Shown here: positions 36,396 to 44,510 of the stretch, piece after piece
Layout of the letters: each line of letters begins with the position of its first letter
How positions within the stretch are numbered: the stretch's first letter is position 1
From: Acidimicrobiia bacterium
GTDB lineage: Bacteria > Actinomycetota > Acidimicrobiia > Acidimicrobiales > VFJN01
Length of the DNA: 64,000 nt
Direction of reading: 5' to 3'
Assembly: GCA_009694375.1 (NCBI GenBank)
Contig: SHVB01000010.1
Location: 17,165-81,164, forward strand
Translations under genes and position numbers: made by a program
The notes under the pieces: model-generated
Seen by the model: the letters and a program-made list of their open reading frames with translations, nothing else
Told to the model about the DNA's origin: nothing
Database searches by the model: none

Positions 36396-37538
36396 ATGTC
36401 CATCACCGTCGATGCTGTTATCGCCGCCCTTCGTCCCGTCGAGGACCCCGAACTACATCGTTCGATCGTTGATCTCGACATGGTCCGCAATGTGGAAGTG
36501 GATGGCGATTCGGTGGCCTTGGAGGTCACTCTCACGATCGCCGGGTGTCCGCTGCGTAACGAGATTCAGAGCCGCGTCACCGCGGCCCTCGAGGGCATCG
36601 GGGTGGTCACCGTGACGCTCGAGTTCGGTGTGATGACCGACGAGCAGCGCGCGGCGGTGCGCGAGAAGTTGCAGGGTGACCCCGCGGCGTCGGCGGGCAG
36701 CCAGCCTTCCCATGGCCACGCCGAAGGCCGCGCCATCCCCTTCGCCGATCCCTCGAGCACCACCCGCGTGATGCTCATCGCATCGGGAAAGGGCGGGGTG
36801 GGCAAGTCCACCGTTACCACCAACCTGTCGGTGGCCCTGGCGCAGCGAGGCAAGAGCGTGGCGGTGATCGATGCCGACGTGTGGGGCTTCTCCATCCCGC
36901 GCATGTTGGGGGTAGAGCATCCTCCCGCGGTCATCGATTCGATGCTCGTACCGCCCACCGGGGCGGGTGGAGTGCGCTGTATCTCGATGGGGTTCTTCGC
37001 CAAGGAAGACCAGCCGGTCATCTGGCGGGGCCCGATGCTCCACAAGGCCCTGGAGCAGTTTCTCACCGATGTGTTCTGGGATGAACCCGACTATCTCCTG
37101 GTGGATCTGCCCCCCGGCACCGGCGATATCTCACTTTCGCTGGCCCAGTTCCTGCCGCGCGCCGAGGTCTATGTCGTGACCACACCGCAGCCGGCCGCCC
37201 AGCGGGTGGCCCAGCGGGCCGGTTTTATGGCCCAGAAGGTGAACCTCGAAATCAAGGGTGTGATCGAGAACATGAGTTGGTTCACCGGCGATGATGGCAA
37301 GCGTTATGAACTGTTTGGAGCGGGGGGAGGCGACGAGTTGGCCGACCGGCTCGCCGTGCCGCTGCTCGGGCAGATTCCCTTGGTCACCGAGCTGCGGGCC
37401 GGCGGCGACTCTGGGCACCCGATCGTGCTGACCGATCCGGCCAGCGATGCGGCCCAGGCGTTTACCCTCGTTGCGGAGCGCGTGGAGCTCGATCTCGCTC
37501 CTACCCGGCGCTACCACCGGGAGTTGAAACTGCTCTAG
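36396..37538 (+). CDS. mrp: Mrp/NBP35 family Fe-S carrier ATPase
   Basis: This 380-residue protein has an N-terminal MIP18-like domain (AALRPVEDPELHRSIVDLDMV) followed by a ParA-type P-loop ATPase with Walker A GKGGVGKST at about 131-139. Its GADVWGFSIPRML-type switch region and LVDLPPGTGD Walker B (about 232) follow. Actinobacterial Mrp proteins often lack the C-terminal CxxC seen in others, and here ENMSWFTGDDGKRYELFG (about 290) likewise has none. It probably inserts or transfers Fe-S clusters. Divergent from the SufR-like regulator gene. Confidence 0.93.
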   Translation: MSITVDAVIAALRPVEDPELHRSIVDLDMVRNVEVDGDSVALEVTLTIAGCPLRNEIQSRVTAALEGIGVVTVTLEFGVMTDEQRAAVREKLQGDPAASAGSQPSHGHAEGRAIPFADPSSTTRVMLIASGKGGVGKSTVTTNLSVALAQRGKSVAVIDADVWGFSIPRMLGVEHPPAVIDSMLVPPTGAGGVRCISMGFFAKEDQPVIWRGPMLHKALEQFLTDVFWDEPDYLLVDLPPGTGDISLSLAQFLPRAEVYVVTTPQPAAQRVAQRAGFMAQKVNLEIKGVIENMSWFTGDDGKRYELFGAGGGDELADRLAVPLLGQIPLVTELRAGGDSGHPIVLTDPASDAAQAFTLVAERVELDLAPTRRYHRELKLL

Positions 37539-37605
37539 GGCGAACCCAAGGCCCCGAACGGGCGCGAGCGTTTGATTCCCGCGGGTGGGGCGTAACCTTG
37601 GGGCT

Positions 37606-38361
37606 ATGGAGCCGATCGTGCCCGACCCACCTGTGTTCCCCGTGGAGGATCGTCCGGTGGGGCGACGGGTAGTGCTGGGGATGCTCGGTCTGGGGGGTCT
37701 CGGAGTCTTGTTTGGAGCCAAGGTGCAGTCCGGTATGGGTGCCTTTCTGAGTCCACTCACACGGAATGACCGAACGGGCCTGACGTCGTTGCTGCCCTCT
37801 AGCGATCGCTTCCGCATCTACTCGGTCACCGACTCGATGCCCTCCCGCACGGATGCGCAGTACCGTCTCGTGGTTGATGGGGCGGTGGATCAGCCATTGG
37901 AACTCGACCTAGCCGACTTACGCGATCGCCTCCCCCAGACCAACCTCACCCGCGATTTTCAATGTGTCACGGGTTGGCGGGTGGCCGACGTGCCCTGGCG
38001 GGGGGTGAAGTTGGCCGATCTGCTGGCCGCCGTCGGGGTGGCGCCGGATGCCACCCACGTGAGGTTCTATTCGTTCGACGGGGTCTACACCGAGACGCTC
38101 ACCCTCGAGCAGGCCCAGCGTGATGATGTGCTCGTCGCCCACGAGATGCTCGGCGGACCCGTGACGCAGCCCCACGGTGGTCCGGTGCGTCTCTATGTGG
38201 CTCCGATGTATGGCTACAAGTCGCTGAAATGGCTGGATCGCATCGAGGTGGTTCGGGCGCTCGATGCCCCTACGGATCCGGGGTACTGGGAAAATCTTGG
38301 GTACGACACGGATGCCTGGGTGGGGGAGTCCAACGGGCTGAGCGACGCCCCCACCGCATGA
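37606..38361 (+). CDS. Molybdopterin-dependent oxidoreductase (sulfite oxidase family)
   Basis: This 251-residue exported enzyme starts MEPIVPDPPVFPVEDRPVGRR. The GRRVVLGMLGLGGLG segment looks like a twin-arginine signal. The molybdenum-binding Cys lies in RDFQCVTGWRV (about 124), and WRGVKLADLLAAV, LYVAPMYGYKSLKWLDR segments are typical of the sulfite-oxidase catalytic fold. Unlike MsrP it pairs with a b-type cytochrome encoded 4 bp overlapping downstream, which suggests electron transfer to or from the membrane. Substrate is unknown. Confidence 0.87.
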   Translation: MEPIVPDPPVFPVEDRPVGRRVVLGMLGLGGLGVLFGAKVQSGMGAFLSPLTRNDRTGLTSLLPSSDRFRIYSVTDSMPSRTDAQYRLVVDGAVDQPLELDLADLRDRLPQTNLTRDFQCVTGWRVADVPWRGVKLADLLAAVGVAPDATHVRFYSFDGVYTETLTLEQAQRDDVLVAHEMLGGPVTQPHGGPVRLYVAPMYGYKSLKWLDRIEVVRALDAPTDPGYWENLGYDTDAWVGESNGLSDAPTA

Positions 38362-39011
38362 AAACTGCGGCGCAGGACGCCAACGAGGTGGTGCGCTTCG
38401 ACCGGGTCGAGCGTTGGTTGCACTGGAGTAACGCGAGTCTCTTTCTCGTTTTGTTGGCCACGGGCATGACGCTCTACATCCCGGCGCTGTCGAGCCTGGT
38501 GGGACGGCGGGTGCTTCTGAAAGACATTCACGTGATTAGTGGTCTCCTGTTGCCGCTACCTCTGCTGGCGGCCTATGCGGGTTCGTGGCGGGGTGGTCTG
38601 CGCCGGGATGTGCGGCGACTCTCCCGCTGGTCGGTGGAAGATCGCCGCTGGCTCACCAGCGGGGGGCGACGCGGCCACGCCACCATGGGCAAGTTCAACG
38701 CGGGTCAAAAGCTCAACGCCATTTTTGTGGCGGGGTGTATCCCGCTGCTGTTCGTCACCGGTTCCATCATGAAGTGGTTCAACCCCTTCCCACTGGCGTG
38801 GCGAACCGGGGCGACCTTTGTGCACGACTGGTTGGCCATTGCCCTTGTCGCGGTCATCACCGTGCACATCCTCAAGGCGCTGTCCGATCCGGTGGCTCTG
38901 CGGGCCATGCGCCGCGGCACTGTTCCTCGGGCCGTGGTGGTGCGGCATCACCCCCGGTGGGCGGCCGAAGTTGGGGCCGAGGGACAAGGCGGCACGGAGT
39001 CGAGCCAATGA
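38358..39011 (+). CDS. Cytochrome b subunit (formate dehydrogenase gamma / b561 type)
   Basis: This 217-residue membrane protein has about four helices. Candidate haem ligands lie in RWLHWSNASL (about 21-30), KDIHVISGL (about 55-63), FVHDWLAI (about 153) and VITVHILKAL (about 166). The GTGMTLYIPALS/LLATG stretch follows helix 1. It resembles the cytochrome b of formate dehydrogenases and related molybdenum enzymes. The ATG overlaps the oxidoreductase stop by ATGA, so the two form one membrane-bound complex carrying electrons to or from the quinone pool (inference). Confidence 0.85.
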   Translation: MKTAAQDANEVVRFDRVERWLHWSNASLFLVLLATGMTLYIPALSSLVGRRVLLKDIHVISGLLLPLPLLAAYAGSWRGGLRRDVRRLSRWSVEDRRWLTSGGRRGHATMGKFNAGQKLNAIFVAGCIPLLFVTGSIMKWFNPFPLAWRTGATFVHDWLAIALVAVITVHILKALSDPVALRAMRRGTVPRAVVVRHHPRWAAEVGAEGQGGTESSQ

Positions 39012-39048
39012 CCGGTAGATTGACCCCCGCCCCTACCGAGGAGATTAT

Positions 39049-39279
39049 GTGGACGTCCGCATCGGCCTGACCCAGACCCCGAAAGAGCTTGAGGTGCAGT
39101 TGGACGACGACGCCGATGCCGGCGCTCTCAAGAAGCAGGTCGAGCAGGCCCTCGCCGATGGCTCCACGCTATGGCTGACCGACCGCCGAGGCCGTCAGGT
39201 TGGCGTACCGGCCGAGAAGCTGGCCTATGTAGAGATCGGTAGCCCGAAGGACGATCGCCGCATCGGTTTCGGCGGCTGA
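39049..39279 (+). CDS. DUF3107 family protein
   Basis: This 76-residue protein (MDVRIGLTQTPKELEVQLDDD) is a small actinobacterial conserved protein of the DUF3107 family, which includes mycobacterial TB9.4 (Rv3208A). The GTG start is preceded by GAGGAG. The middle contains LWLTDRRGRQVGVPAEKLAYVEIG, the usual family end. Function is unknown. It precedes the paired ArsA-like ATPases here, and the same genomic neighbourhood (PdtaS, WhiB1) occurs near it in mycobacteria. Confidence 0.9.
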   Translation: MDVRIGLTQTPKELEVQLDDDADAGALKKQVEQALADGSTLWLTDRRGRQVGVPAEKLAYVEIGSPKDDRRIGFGG

Positions 39280-39321
39280 TCCTCTCCTAGTGGGGGAGAC
39301 GGCAACGGAGTTGCGCTCGTC

Positions 39322-40257
39322 ATGACCGTGGAACTCCTTGACCGCAAGTTGCTGTTTGTCACCGGTAAGGGTGGGGTGGGTAAGACCACGATCGCCGCCT
39401 CCTTAGCGGTACTGGCGGCGCAGCAGGGCCGACGCACGTTGGTGGGGGAGGTGGATGCCAAAGGCAACCTGGCCGACTTCTTTGAGATCGGCCCCACCCG
39501 GTTCAAAGAGCGGGAGGTATCCCGCAACCTGTGGGCGATGTCGATGAACACGGAGGATTCGCTCAAGGAGTATTTGAATCTGCAACTGAAGATTCCGTTG
39601 GTGGCGCGTCTGGGGCCACTAGCCCGCACGTTTGATTTCGTGGCCAATGCCGCCCCGGGTGTGAAGGAGATTCTCACCATCGGGAAGTTCGTGTGGGAGG
39701 TGCGCGAGCGCCACTACGACCTCGTGGTCGTGGATGCGTCGGCCACGGGGCACATCGTTGGTCAACTGGCCGCGCCCCAGTCGATCCAAGAACTGGTGCA
39801 GGTGGGTCTGGTGCGGGATCAGACGGATTGGATGCTCGACATTCTTGGTGATCCAACGAAGACCGGCGCGGTGATCGTGGCGGCCCCCGAGGAGATGCCG
39901 GTGAACGAGACCCTCGAACTCGTCACCCGGCTTCGCGCTGAGACGGTGGTGGATCTCGCGGCAGTGGTGGCGAATCGCGTGCTCCCCGAGTTGTTTACCC
40001 GTCGCGAAGAGAACATCTTCGATGCTCTGCCGGTGGCGACGCTGACCAAAGCGATCGGTGGTCCGGTGCAGCCTCTGCTCGATGGGGCCCAGTTGGCGGT
40101 AACTCTTCGCCGCACGCGCGGCGTGCACCTGGCGCGGCTGCGCCAGGAGTTGCCCCCCGAGGTTCCCTTGCTCTTCGTGCCGTACCTGTTCCAACGCAGT
40201 CACGGTGCCCGCGCCACCCGTCAGGTTGCCGAGCATCTGAACGAAGAGTTGACCTAG
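39322..40257 (+). CDS. ArsA/Get3-like ATPase (first of pair)
   Basis: This 311-residue P-loop ATPase has Walker A TGKGGVGKTT (about 14-23) followed by EVDAKGNLADFFE where a classical ArsA would have a metal-binding region. VVDASATGHIV (about 134-144) is the switch II. Actinobacteria have two such genes side by side (Rv3679/Rv3680 in M. tuberculosis), which probably form a heteromeric complex. No CXXC or tail-anchor-binding insert is apparent. The stop is 2 bp before the second ATPase start. Confidence 0.9.
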   Translation: MTVELLDRKLLFVTGKGGVGKTTIAASLAVLAAQQGRRTLVGEVDAKGNLADFFEIGPTRFKEREVSRNLWAMSMNTEDSLKEYLNLQLKIPLVARLGPLARTFDFVANAAPGVKEILTIGKFVWEVRERHYDLVVVDASATGHIVGQLAAPQSIQELVQVGLVRDQTDWMLDILGDPTKTGAVIVAAPEEMPVNETLELVTRLRAETVVDLAAVVANRVLPELFTRREENIFDALPVATLTKAIGGPVQPLLDGAQLAVTLRRTRGVHLARLRQELPPEVPLLFVPYLFQRSHGARATRQVAEHLNEELT

Positions 40258-40259
40258 CC

Positions 40260-41435
40260 ATGCCCGCCCCCAAGCGCCCCGCCGCCAGCACGCGTTCGAT
40301 CGAGCAGTTGTTGGCGGCCAAGGAGATCGTGATTCACTGCGGTTCGGGAGGGGTGGGCAAGACCACCACGGCGGCGGCGGTGGCCGCGATGGCGGCGGTC
40401 CATCACGGTGGCAAGGTGCTCGTCCTCACCGTCGACCCCGCTCGCCGACTGGCCAATGCCCTGGGTCTGGAGGCATTTGGTAACAACGAGACGCAGGTAC
40501 CGCCGGCGGCGTTTACGAAGGCCGGGGTGGAGGCACGCGGCGAGTTGTGGGTGGCGATGCTCGACACGAAACAAAGTTGGGATGATCTCGTCACTCGTCA
40601 CGCCCCCGACCCGGAAACACGGGAGGCCATCCTCGCCAATCCGCTCTACAAGAACATCACGGGTCGCTTTGTGCAGAGTCACGATTACATCGCCATGGAG
40701 CGGCTCTATGAGATTCACGCCTCGGGGACCTACGACCTAATTGTGGTCGACACGCCTCCCACCCGAAACGCCATCGACTTTCTTGAGGCGCCGGAACGCA
40801 TGGCCGACTTTTTTTCGAGCCGGCTTCTGCGTTGGCTCACCGTGCCGGCCCGTAGCCGGGTGTTCTCGTTGGCCTCCCGGCCGTTCTATTCGGTGGCAGA
40901 CCGCGTGCTGGGGTCGAAGTTTCTGGAAGACATTGCCGAGTTCTTCCTTCTGTTCCAGTCCATGTACGACGGTTTTGTGGAACGAGCGACGGCGGTGAAC
41001 CACACGCTGGGAGACAAACGCACCACCTTCGTGGTGGTGTCTACGTTGGAGGCGGCGCCCGTACGCGAAGCCGAGTTCTTCATCGAGGCTCTCGATCAGC
41101 GGGGCTTGCACCTGGGGGCGGTTGTGCTCAATAAGGTGCTGCCGTCGTGGTTTCTCGAAGAGGGCACCACGGCGTCGGCGCGGGCAATGGTTTCTCGATC
41201 CGAATCGTTGGCCGAGGCGCTGCCGGCATCGGCTGGATCACCGGAGTTGGTGGCCCGAGTGCTGCGGGAGGTTGGAGAGAGTTTTCTCAACTTTCAGGTG
41301 GTGGCCAAGCGGGAAGAGGACACTCGGGCCGATCTCTCCTCCGCTCCGGAGGTGGTAGCCACCGTGCCCTATTTTGATCGCGACATCACCGACCTCGCCG
41401 GGTTGTTGGAACTCGGCGAACAACTCTGGCGCTAA
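40260..41435 (+). CDS. ArsA/Get3-like ATPase (second of pair)
   Basis: This 391-residue ATPase has Walker A GSGGVGKTT (about 27-35), switch I LTVDPARRLANALGLE (about 57-72) and switch II VVDTPPTRNAIDFLEAPERM (about 162). It starts 2 bp after its partner and is probably translationally coupled. The helical region RLLRWLTVPARSRVFSLASRPFYSV (about 190) may contact the partner or a substrate. It is longer than the first ATPase; the two together may act as one transport or chaperone ATPase. Confidence 0.9.
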   Translation: MPAPKRPAASTRSIEQLLAAKEIVIHCGSGGVGKTTTAAAVAAMAAVHHGGKVLVLTVDPARRLANALGLEAFGNNETQVPPAAFTKAGVEARGELWVAMLDTKQSWDDLVTRHAPDPETREAILANPLYKNITGRFVQSHDYIAMERLYEIHASGTYDLIVVDTPPTRNAIDFLEAPERMADFFSSRLLRWLTVPARSRVFSLASRPFYSVADRVLGSKFLEDIAEFFLLFQSMYDGFVERATAVNHTLGDKRTTFVVVSTLEAAPVREAEFFIEALDQRGLHLGAVVLNKVLPSWFLEEGTTASARAMVSRSESLAEALPASAGSPELVARVLREVGESFLNFQVVAKREEDTRADLSSAPEVVATVPYFDRDITDLAGLLELGEQLWR

Positions 41436-41523
41436 GGCATCCTGGGGGCATTGAGAGTCCGTCGGGTTGACCGGTTCAAGCTGTAGGGTTTCGCTGGGCA
41501 CCAAGTGGCTGGAAAGCACCACT

Positions 41524-41763
41524 ATGAGGCTGTTTCGATCCAAAAATTCTGGCGAGCACCAGGTTGTCGACCTTCGGACCGCGGTAGCGGCGCCCTCAGT
41601 GCCCGCATGGGGATCGCCGTCGGCCTGTCCGTATTGTGGCGGTCGGGGCTACCTCGATCACATCGATCTGTTCGACGAAATCATGTACCTTCACTGCACC
41701 GCCTGTGGGGAAAAGTTTGTCCTTACCCGGGCCCAAACTGACGCCGCCCGCCCGAGCGCATAA
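41524..41763 (+). CDS. Small zinc-ribbon protein
   Basis: This 79-residue protein starts MRLFRSKNSGEHQVVD. The zinc ribbon is CPYCGGRGYLDHIDLF (about 36-51) with the second knuckle HCTACGEKFV (about 58-67). It lies between the ArsA-like ATPase and PdtaS genes. Such small ribbons in actinobacteria often accompany this locus. A role in protein or nucleic-acid binding is possible; nothing more can be read. An upstream TTG would lengthen it by 19 residues but the ATG has a GGAAAG site. Confidence 0.8.
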   Translation: MRLFRSKNSGEHQVVDLRTAVAAPSVPAWGSPSACPYCGGRGYLDHIDLFDEIMYLHCTACGEKFVLTRAQTDAARPSA

Positions 41764-41799
41764 GGGGCGGGCTGGTCAATCCCGTAACCTGGGGAAGTT

Positions 41800-43287
41800 A
41801 TGGCATCGCTGACCGAGCTTGCTCGCTTCCACACTTCTCTTGACGGCCGCGACGTCAACCATCTCCAGCGGCTCGTCGCCGTCTGGGGTCTGTTGGCCGA
41901 CTTCTGTTTCGCCGATCTGCTGCTGTTCGCTCCCACCGTGGATTCCGAGGATGCCGAGCGCTTTCTCGTGTTGTCCCAGGTGCGGCCGTCCACCTCGCAG
42001 ACGGTCTACCGGGCCGACTGGATCGGGACGACCGTGGACGAGCAAGAGCGCCCGTTGGTATCGCGAGCGTTTCGCATCGGCGAGATCATTGATGGCGAGG
42101 CCACCATCGCGGCGTTGAAGGAACGGGTGCGCGTGTTGTGTATTCCGGTCCGTCATCGCGGCAAGGTCATCGCTGTGCTCACGCGTGAGTCCGCCCCCTC
42201 CTTTGGCCGGCAGCCAGGGGAACTTGAGCGCACCTACGTCGACATTTTCAACCGCTTTGCCCGGATGATCTCGGCGGGCGACTTCCCCTTTGATGCCCAG
42301 GACTCCGAGACGGAGGAGGCGCCCCGGGTGGGCGACGGCGTGATCCTGCTCGATGCCGCCGGCCGGGTGGAGTACACCTCACCCAACGGTGTGTCGGCAC
42401 TGCACCGGGTTGGGGTGCATGCCAACGCTGAAGGTCTGCGGTTCGGTGAACTGGGCCTTGATGACAGCCTCGTGCGGACGGCGTTCTCCATCGCCGCCCC
42501 AGTGACCGAGGAGTTGGAGGGAAGCGCCGATGTGTCGGTGCTGATCCGCTGCATTCCACTGATCGACCACGGGGTGGTCTCGGGTGCGGTTGTCCTCACC
42601 CGGGATGTGTCCGAACTGCGGCGGCGAGACCGCCTGTTGCTGTCCAAGGATGCCACTATCCGGGAAATCCACCACCGGGTGAAGAACAACCTGCAGACCA
42701 TCTCATCGCTCCTGCGGCTCCAGGGCCGCCGATTTTCTTCCCCCGAAGCCAAAGAAGCCATTGAGGAGTCCGTTCGGCGCATCCGGGCCATTGCCTTGGT
42801 GCACGAAACGTTGTCGCGTGAGGCCGGCGACGATGTGGCCTTTGTAGAGATCGTTCGACCCCTTCTGCGCATGGTGGAGGAGGGGATGTCCTCGGAGGAC
42901 CGCCCGGTGGTATTGCGGGTGGAGGGCGACGCAGGCTTCCTCCCCGCGGCGGTGGCCACCCCGTTAGCGGTCGTACTCAACGAGTTGCTGCAAAATGCGA
43001 TCGACCATGCTTTTCCGGCCGGTCTAGATCTGCAAGTGGACCCGGGGGTTGCGATTGTGGGCCTGCACCGAGAGGGCGATCGGCTGACTGTCACCGTGGT
43101 CGACGACGGCGTTGGGGTGCCCGCCAACTTCGATCTCACCGCCGTGACCGGGCTTGGCCTGTCGATCGTGCGCACTTTGGTCACTTCGGAACTCATGGGG
43201 ACCATCGCCATCGAGCGGGGGGCGGGGGGCGGGAACCGCCCCGGCACCGTCATCCGCCTCGATCTTCCCGCCTCGTTGCCCGAGTGA
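41800..43287 (+). CDS. pdtaS: PdtaS-type sensor histidine kinase
   Basis: This 495-residue kinase has an N-terminal GAF-like domain (to about 145), a PAS-like domain (about 170-270), a HisKA_2 region with the phospho-acceptor His in EIHHRVKNNLQTISSLLRLQ (about 288-307) and an HATPase domain with NELLQNAIDHAF (about 395) and DDGVGVPANFD (about 435). The same order occurs in mycobacterial PdtaS. It signals to an RNA-binding antiterminator response regulator (PdtaR), not seen here. It is cytosolic with no transmembrane segment. It converges with whiB1, as in M. tuberculosis. Confidence 0.88.
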   Translation: MASLTELARFHTSLDGRDVNHLQRLVAVWGLLADFCFADLLLFAPTVDSEDAERFLVLSQVRPSTSQTVYRADWIGTTVDEQERPLVSRAFRIGEIIDGEATIAALKERVRVLCIPVRHRGKVIAVLTRESAPSFGRQPGELERTYVDIFNRFARMISAGDFPFDAQDSETEEAPRVGDGVILLDAAGRVEYTSPNGVSALHRVGVHANAEGLRFGELGLDDSLVRTAFSIAAPVTEELEGSADVSVLIRCIPLIDHGVVSGAVVLTRDVSELRRRDRLLLSKDATIREIHHRVKNNLQTISSLLRLQGRRFSSPEAKEAIEESVRRIRAIALVHETLSREAGDDVAFVEIVRPLLRMVEEGMSSEDRPVVLRVEGDAGFLPAAVATPLAVVLNELLQNAIDHAFPAGLDLQVDPGVAIVGLHREGDRLTVTVVDDGVGVPANFDLTAVTGLGLSIVRTLVTSELMGTIAIERGAGGGNRPGTVIRLDLPASLPE

Positions 43288-43303
43288 TGCCGCTACGCGA
43301 AGC

Positions 43304-43354
43304 GACCTCCCGCTGGACAGGAGGTCGACGACGAAACGCACCCGAGGGGGTGCG
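43304..43354. terminator. Two tandem hairpins between pdtaS and whiB1
   Basis: GACCTCC/GGAGGTC (43304-43310 and 43320-43326) and CGCACCC/GGGTGCG (43337-43343 and 43348-43354) are perfect 7-bp stems. The second lies directly after the whiB1 stop on the minus strand, the first after the pdtaS stop. They probably serve as a bidirectional terminator between the convergent genes. Confidence 0.6.
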
Positions 43355-43361
43355 GGGGGAA

Positions 43362-43658
43362 CTAGGCGGTGCGGCGCTGGCGGGCGACGTACTGCTTGCG
43401 CAACTGGCGCCGCTCCTCTTCAGAGGTGCCGCCCCACACGCCGGAGTCCTGGTTGGTGGCGAGGGCGTACTCGAGGCATTGCACCTCTGCATGACATTCC
43501 CGGCAGACGGCCTTGGCGCTTTCGATCTGCTCGATGGCCGGGCCGGTGGTGCCGACCGGGAAGAACAGGTCGGGGTCGGTGTCGCGGCAAGAAGCGACGT
43601 CGCGCCAGTCCTCCCGCTCAACGGTGATTGGTAGGGGACGGTACTGGGCGAGGGCCAC
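43362..43658 (-). CDS. whiB1: WhiB1-type iron-sulfur transcription regulator
   Basis: This 98-residue WhiB protein has four Cys ligands: Cys24, Cys52, Cys55 and Cys61 for a [4Fe-4S] cluster. RDTDPDLFFPVG and the DSGVWGGTSEEERR turn (about 71-84) precede a basic tail KQYVARQRR. The sequence after residue 18 closely resembles mycobacterial WhiB1, an essential nitric-oxide-responsive regulator that binds sigma factor. The convergent kinase gene is the same as in mycobacteria. A GTG start is used; the first 17 residues are an extra N-terminus. Confidence 0.95.
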   Translation of the reverse strand: MALAQYRPLPITVEREDWRDVASCRDTDPDLFFPVGTTGPAIEQIESAKAVCRECHAEVQCLEYALATNQDSGVWGGTSEEERRQLRKQYVARQRRTA

Positions 43659-43680
43659 GACATACTCCGGGCGTCAAATG

Positions 43681-43699
43681 GTCACGACGAGTTCGTGAC
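43681..43699. promoter_or_regulatory. 7-bp inverted repeat upstream of whiB1
   Basis: GTCACGA-CGAGT-TCGTGAC is a perfect dyad 23 bp upstream of the whiB1 start codon on the minus strand. It sits in the 165-bp gap between whiB1 and the GDPD gene. It is a candidate operator in the whiB1 leader. It is not a CRP-type TGTGA/TCACA site. Confidence 0.35.
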
Positions 43700-43823
43700 G
43701 AGTTTCACATGCCGCCACGCTGAGGGACTCAGTCCTAGTGCATGTTCGGCTGCGTTGGACATCTTATCCTCAGTGCGCTAACGCTTGCAAGCACTTTTTG
43801 TCGAGTCGAAGGTGACATTTGGC

Positions 43824-44510
43824 ATGCTCGTGATCGCTCATCGTGGGGCATCCACGGATTTTCCTGAGAATACCCTGCTGGCCTTCGAGGGTGCCGTGGC
43901 CCAGGGGGCCGATGGTGTCGAGTTGGACGTCCGTCGCACCCGTGATGGGGCCCTCGTGGTGAGCCACGACGACACCCTTGCTGACGGTCGCGTGTTGGTG
44001 GACACCGACATGGCCGATCTCCCCGAATGGCTCCCCGGTTTTACCAGCGCCCTCCGCACCTGCCGCCCACTGACGGTGGTGAACACGGAAATCAAAAACG
44101 GGCCGGACGATAAGGATTTCGACGTCAGCGAGCAGTTGGCGGCGGCCGTGGTGGCCGAATTGACGGCGCGGGGCGAACTCGACGACGGCCGTCACCTCAT
44201 CTCCTCCTTTCATCTTCCTACGGTGGATCGGGTGCATGCGTTGGCGCCTCAGTTGGCCACGGCCTGGTTGGTTACTCTCGTAGAGGATCCGGGTGCGCTC
44301 ATCGACATGGCAGCGAGGCGCGGCCATGTGGCTATCCACCCTTACCACGTGTTCGTATCGAAAACCTTTGTGGCTCAGGCGCACGCAGCCGGCTTGGCGG
44401 TGAACACCTGGACGTGCGACGAACCAGACCGCATCAAATGGTTGGCTGATCTTGGGGTAGATGCGGTGGTCACCAACGTGCCCGCCATCGCGCGTCAGGC
44501 CCTCAGCTAG
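43824..44510 (+). CDS. Glycerophosphodiester phosphodiesterase (GDPD) family
   Basis: This 228-residue TIM-barrel enzyme has IAHRGASTDFPENT (His at about 5), ELDVRRTRDGALVVSHDD (about 35-52) and a distal VNTWTCDEPDRIKWLADLGVDAVVTN (about 190). It hydrolyses glycerophosphodiesters to glycerol-3-phosphate and an alcohol. The ATG at 43824 is preferred, with AAGG upstream, over earlier in-frame codons. It converges with the lipid kinase gene with an 8-bp overlap. It may serve lipid turnover. Confidence 0.88.
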   Translation: MLVIAHRGASTDFPENTLLAFEGAVAQGADGVELDVRRTRDGALVVSHDDTLADGRVLVDTDMADLPEWLPGFTSALRTCRPLTVVNTEIKNGPDDKDFDVSEQLAAAVVAELTARGELDDGRHLISSFHLPTVDRVHALAPQLATAWLVTLVEDPGALIDMAARRGHVAIHPYHVFVSKTFVAQAHAAGLAVNTWTCDEPDRIKWLADLGVDAVVTNVPAIARQALS

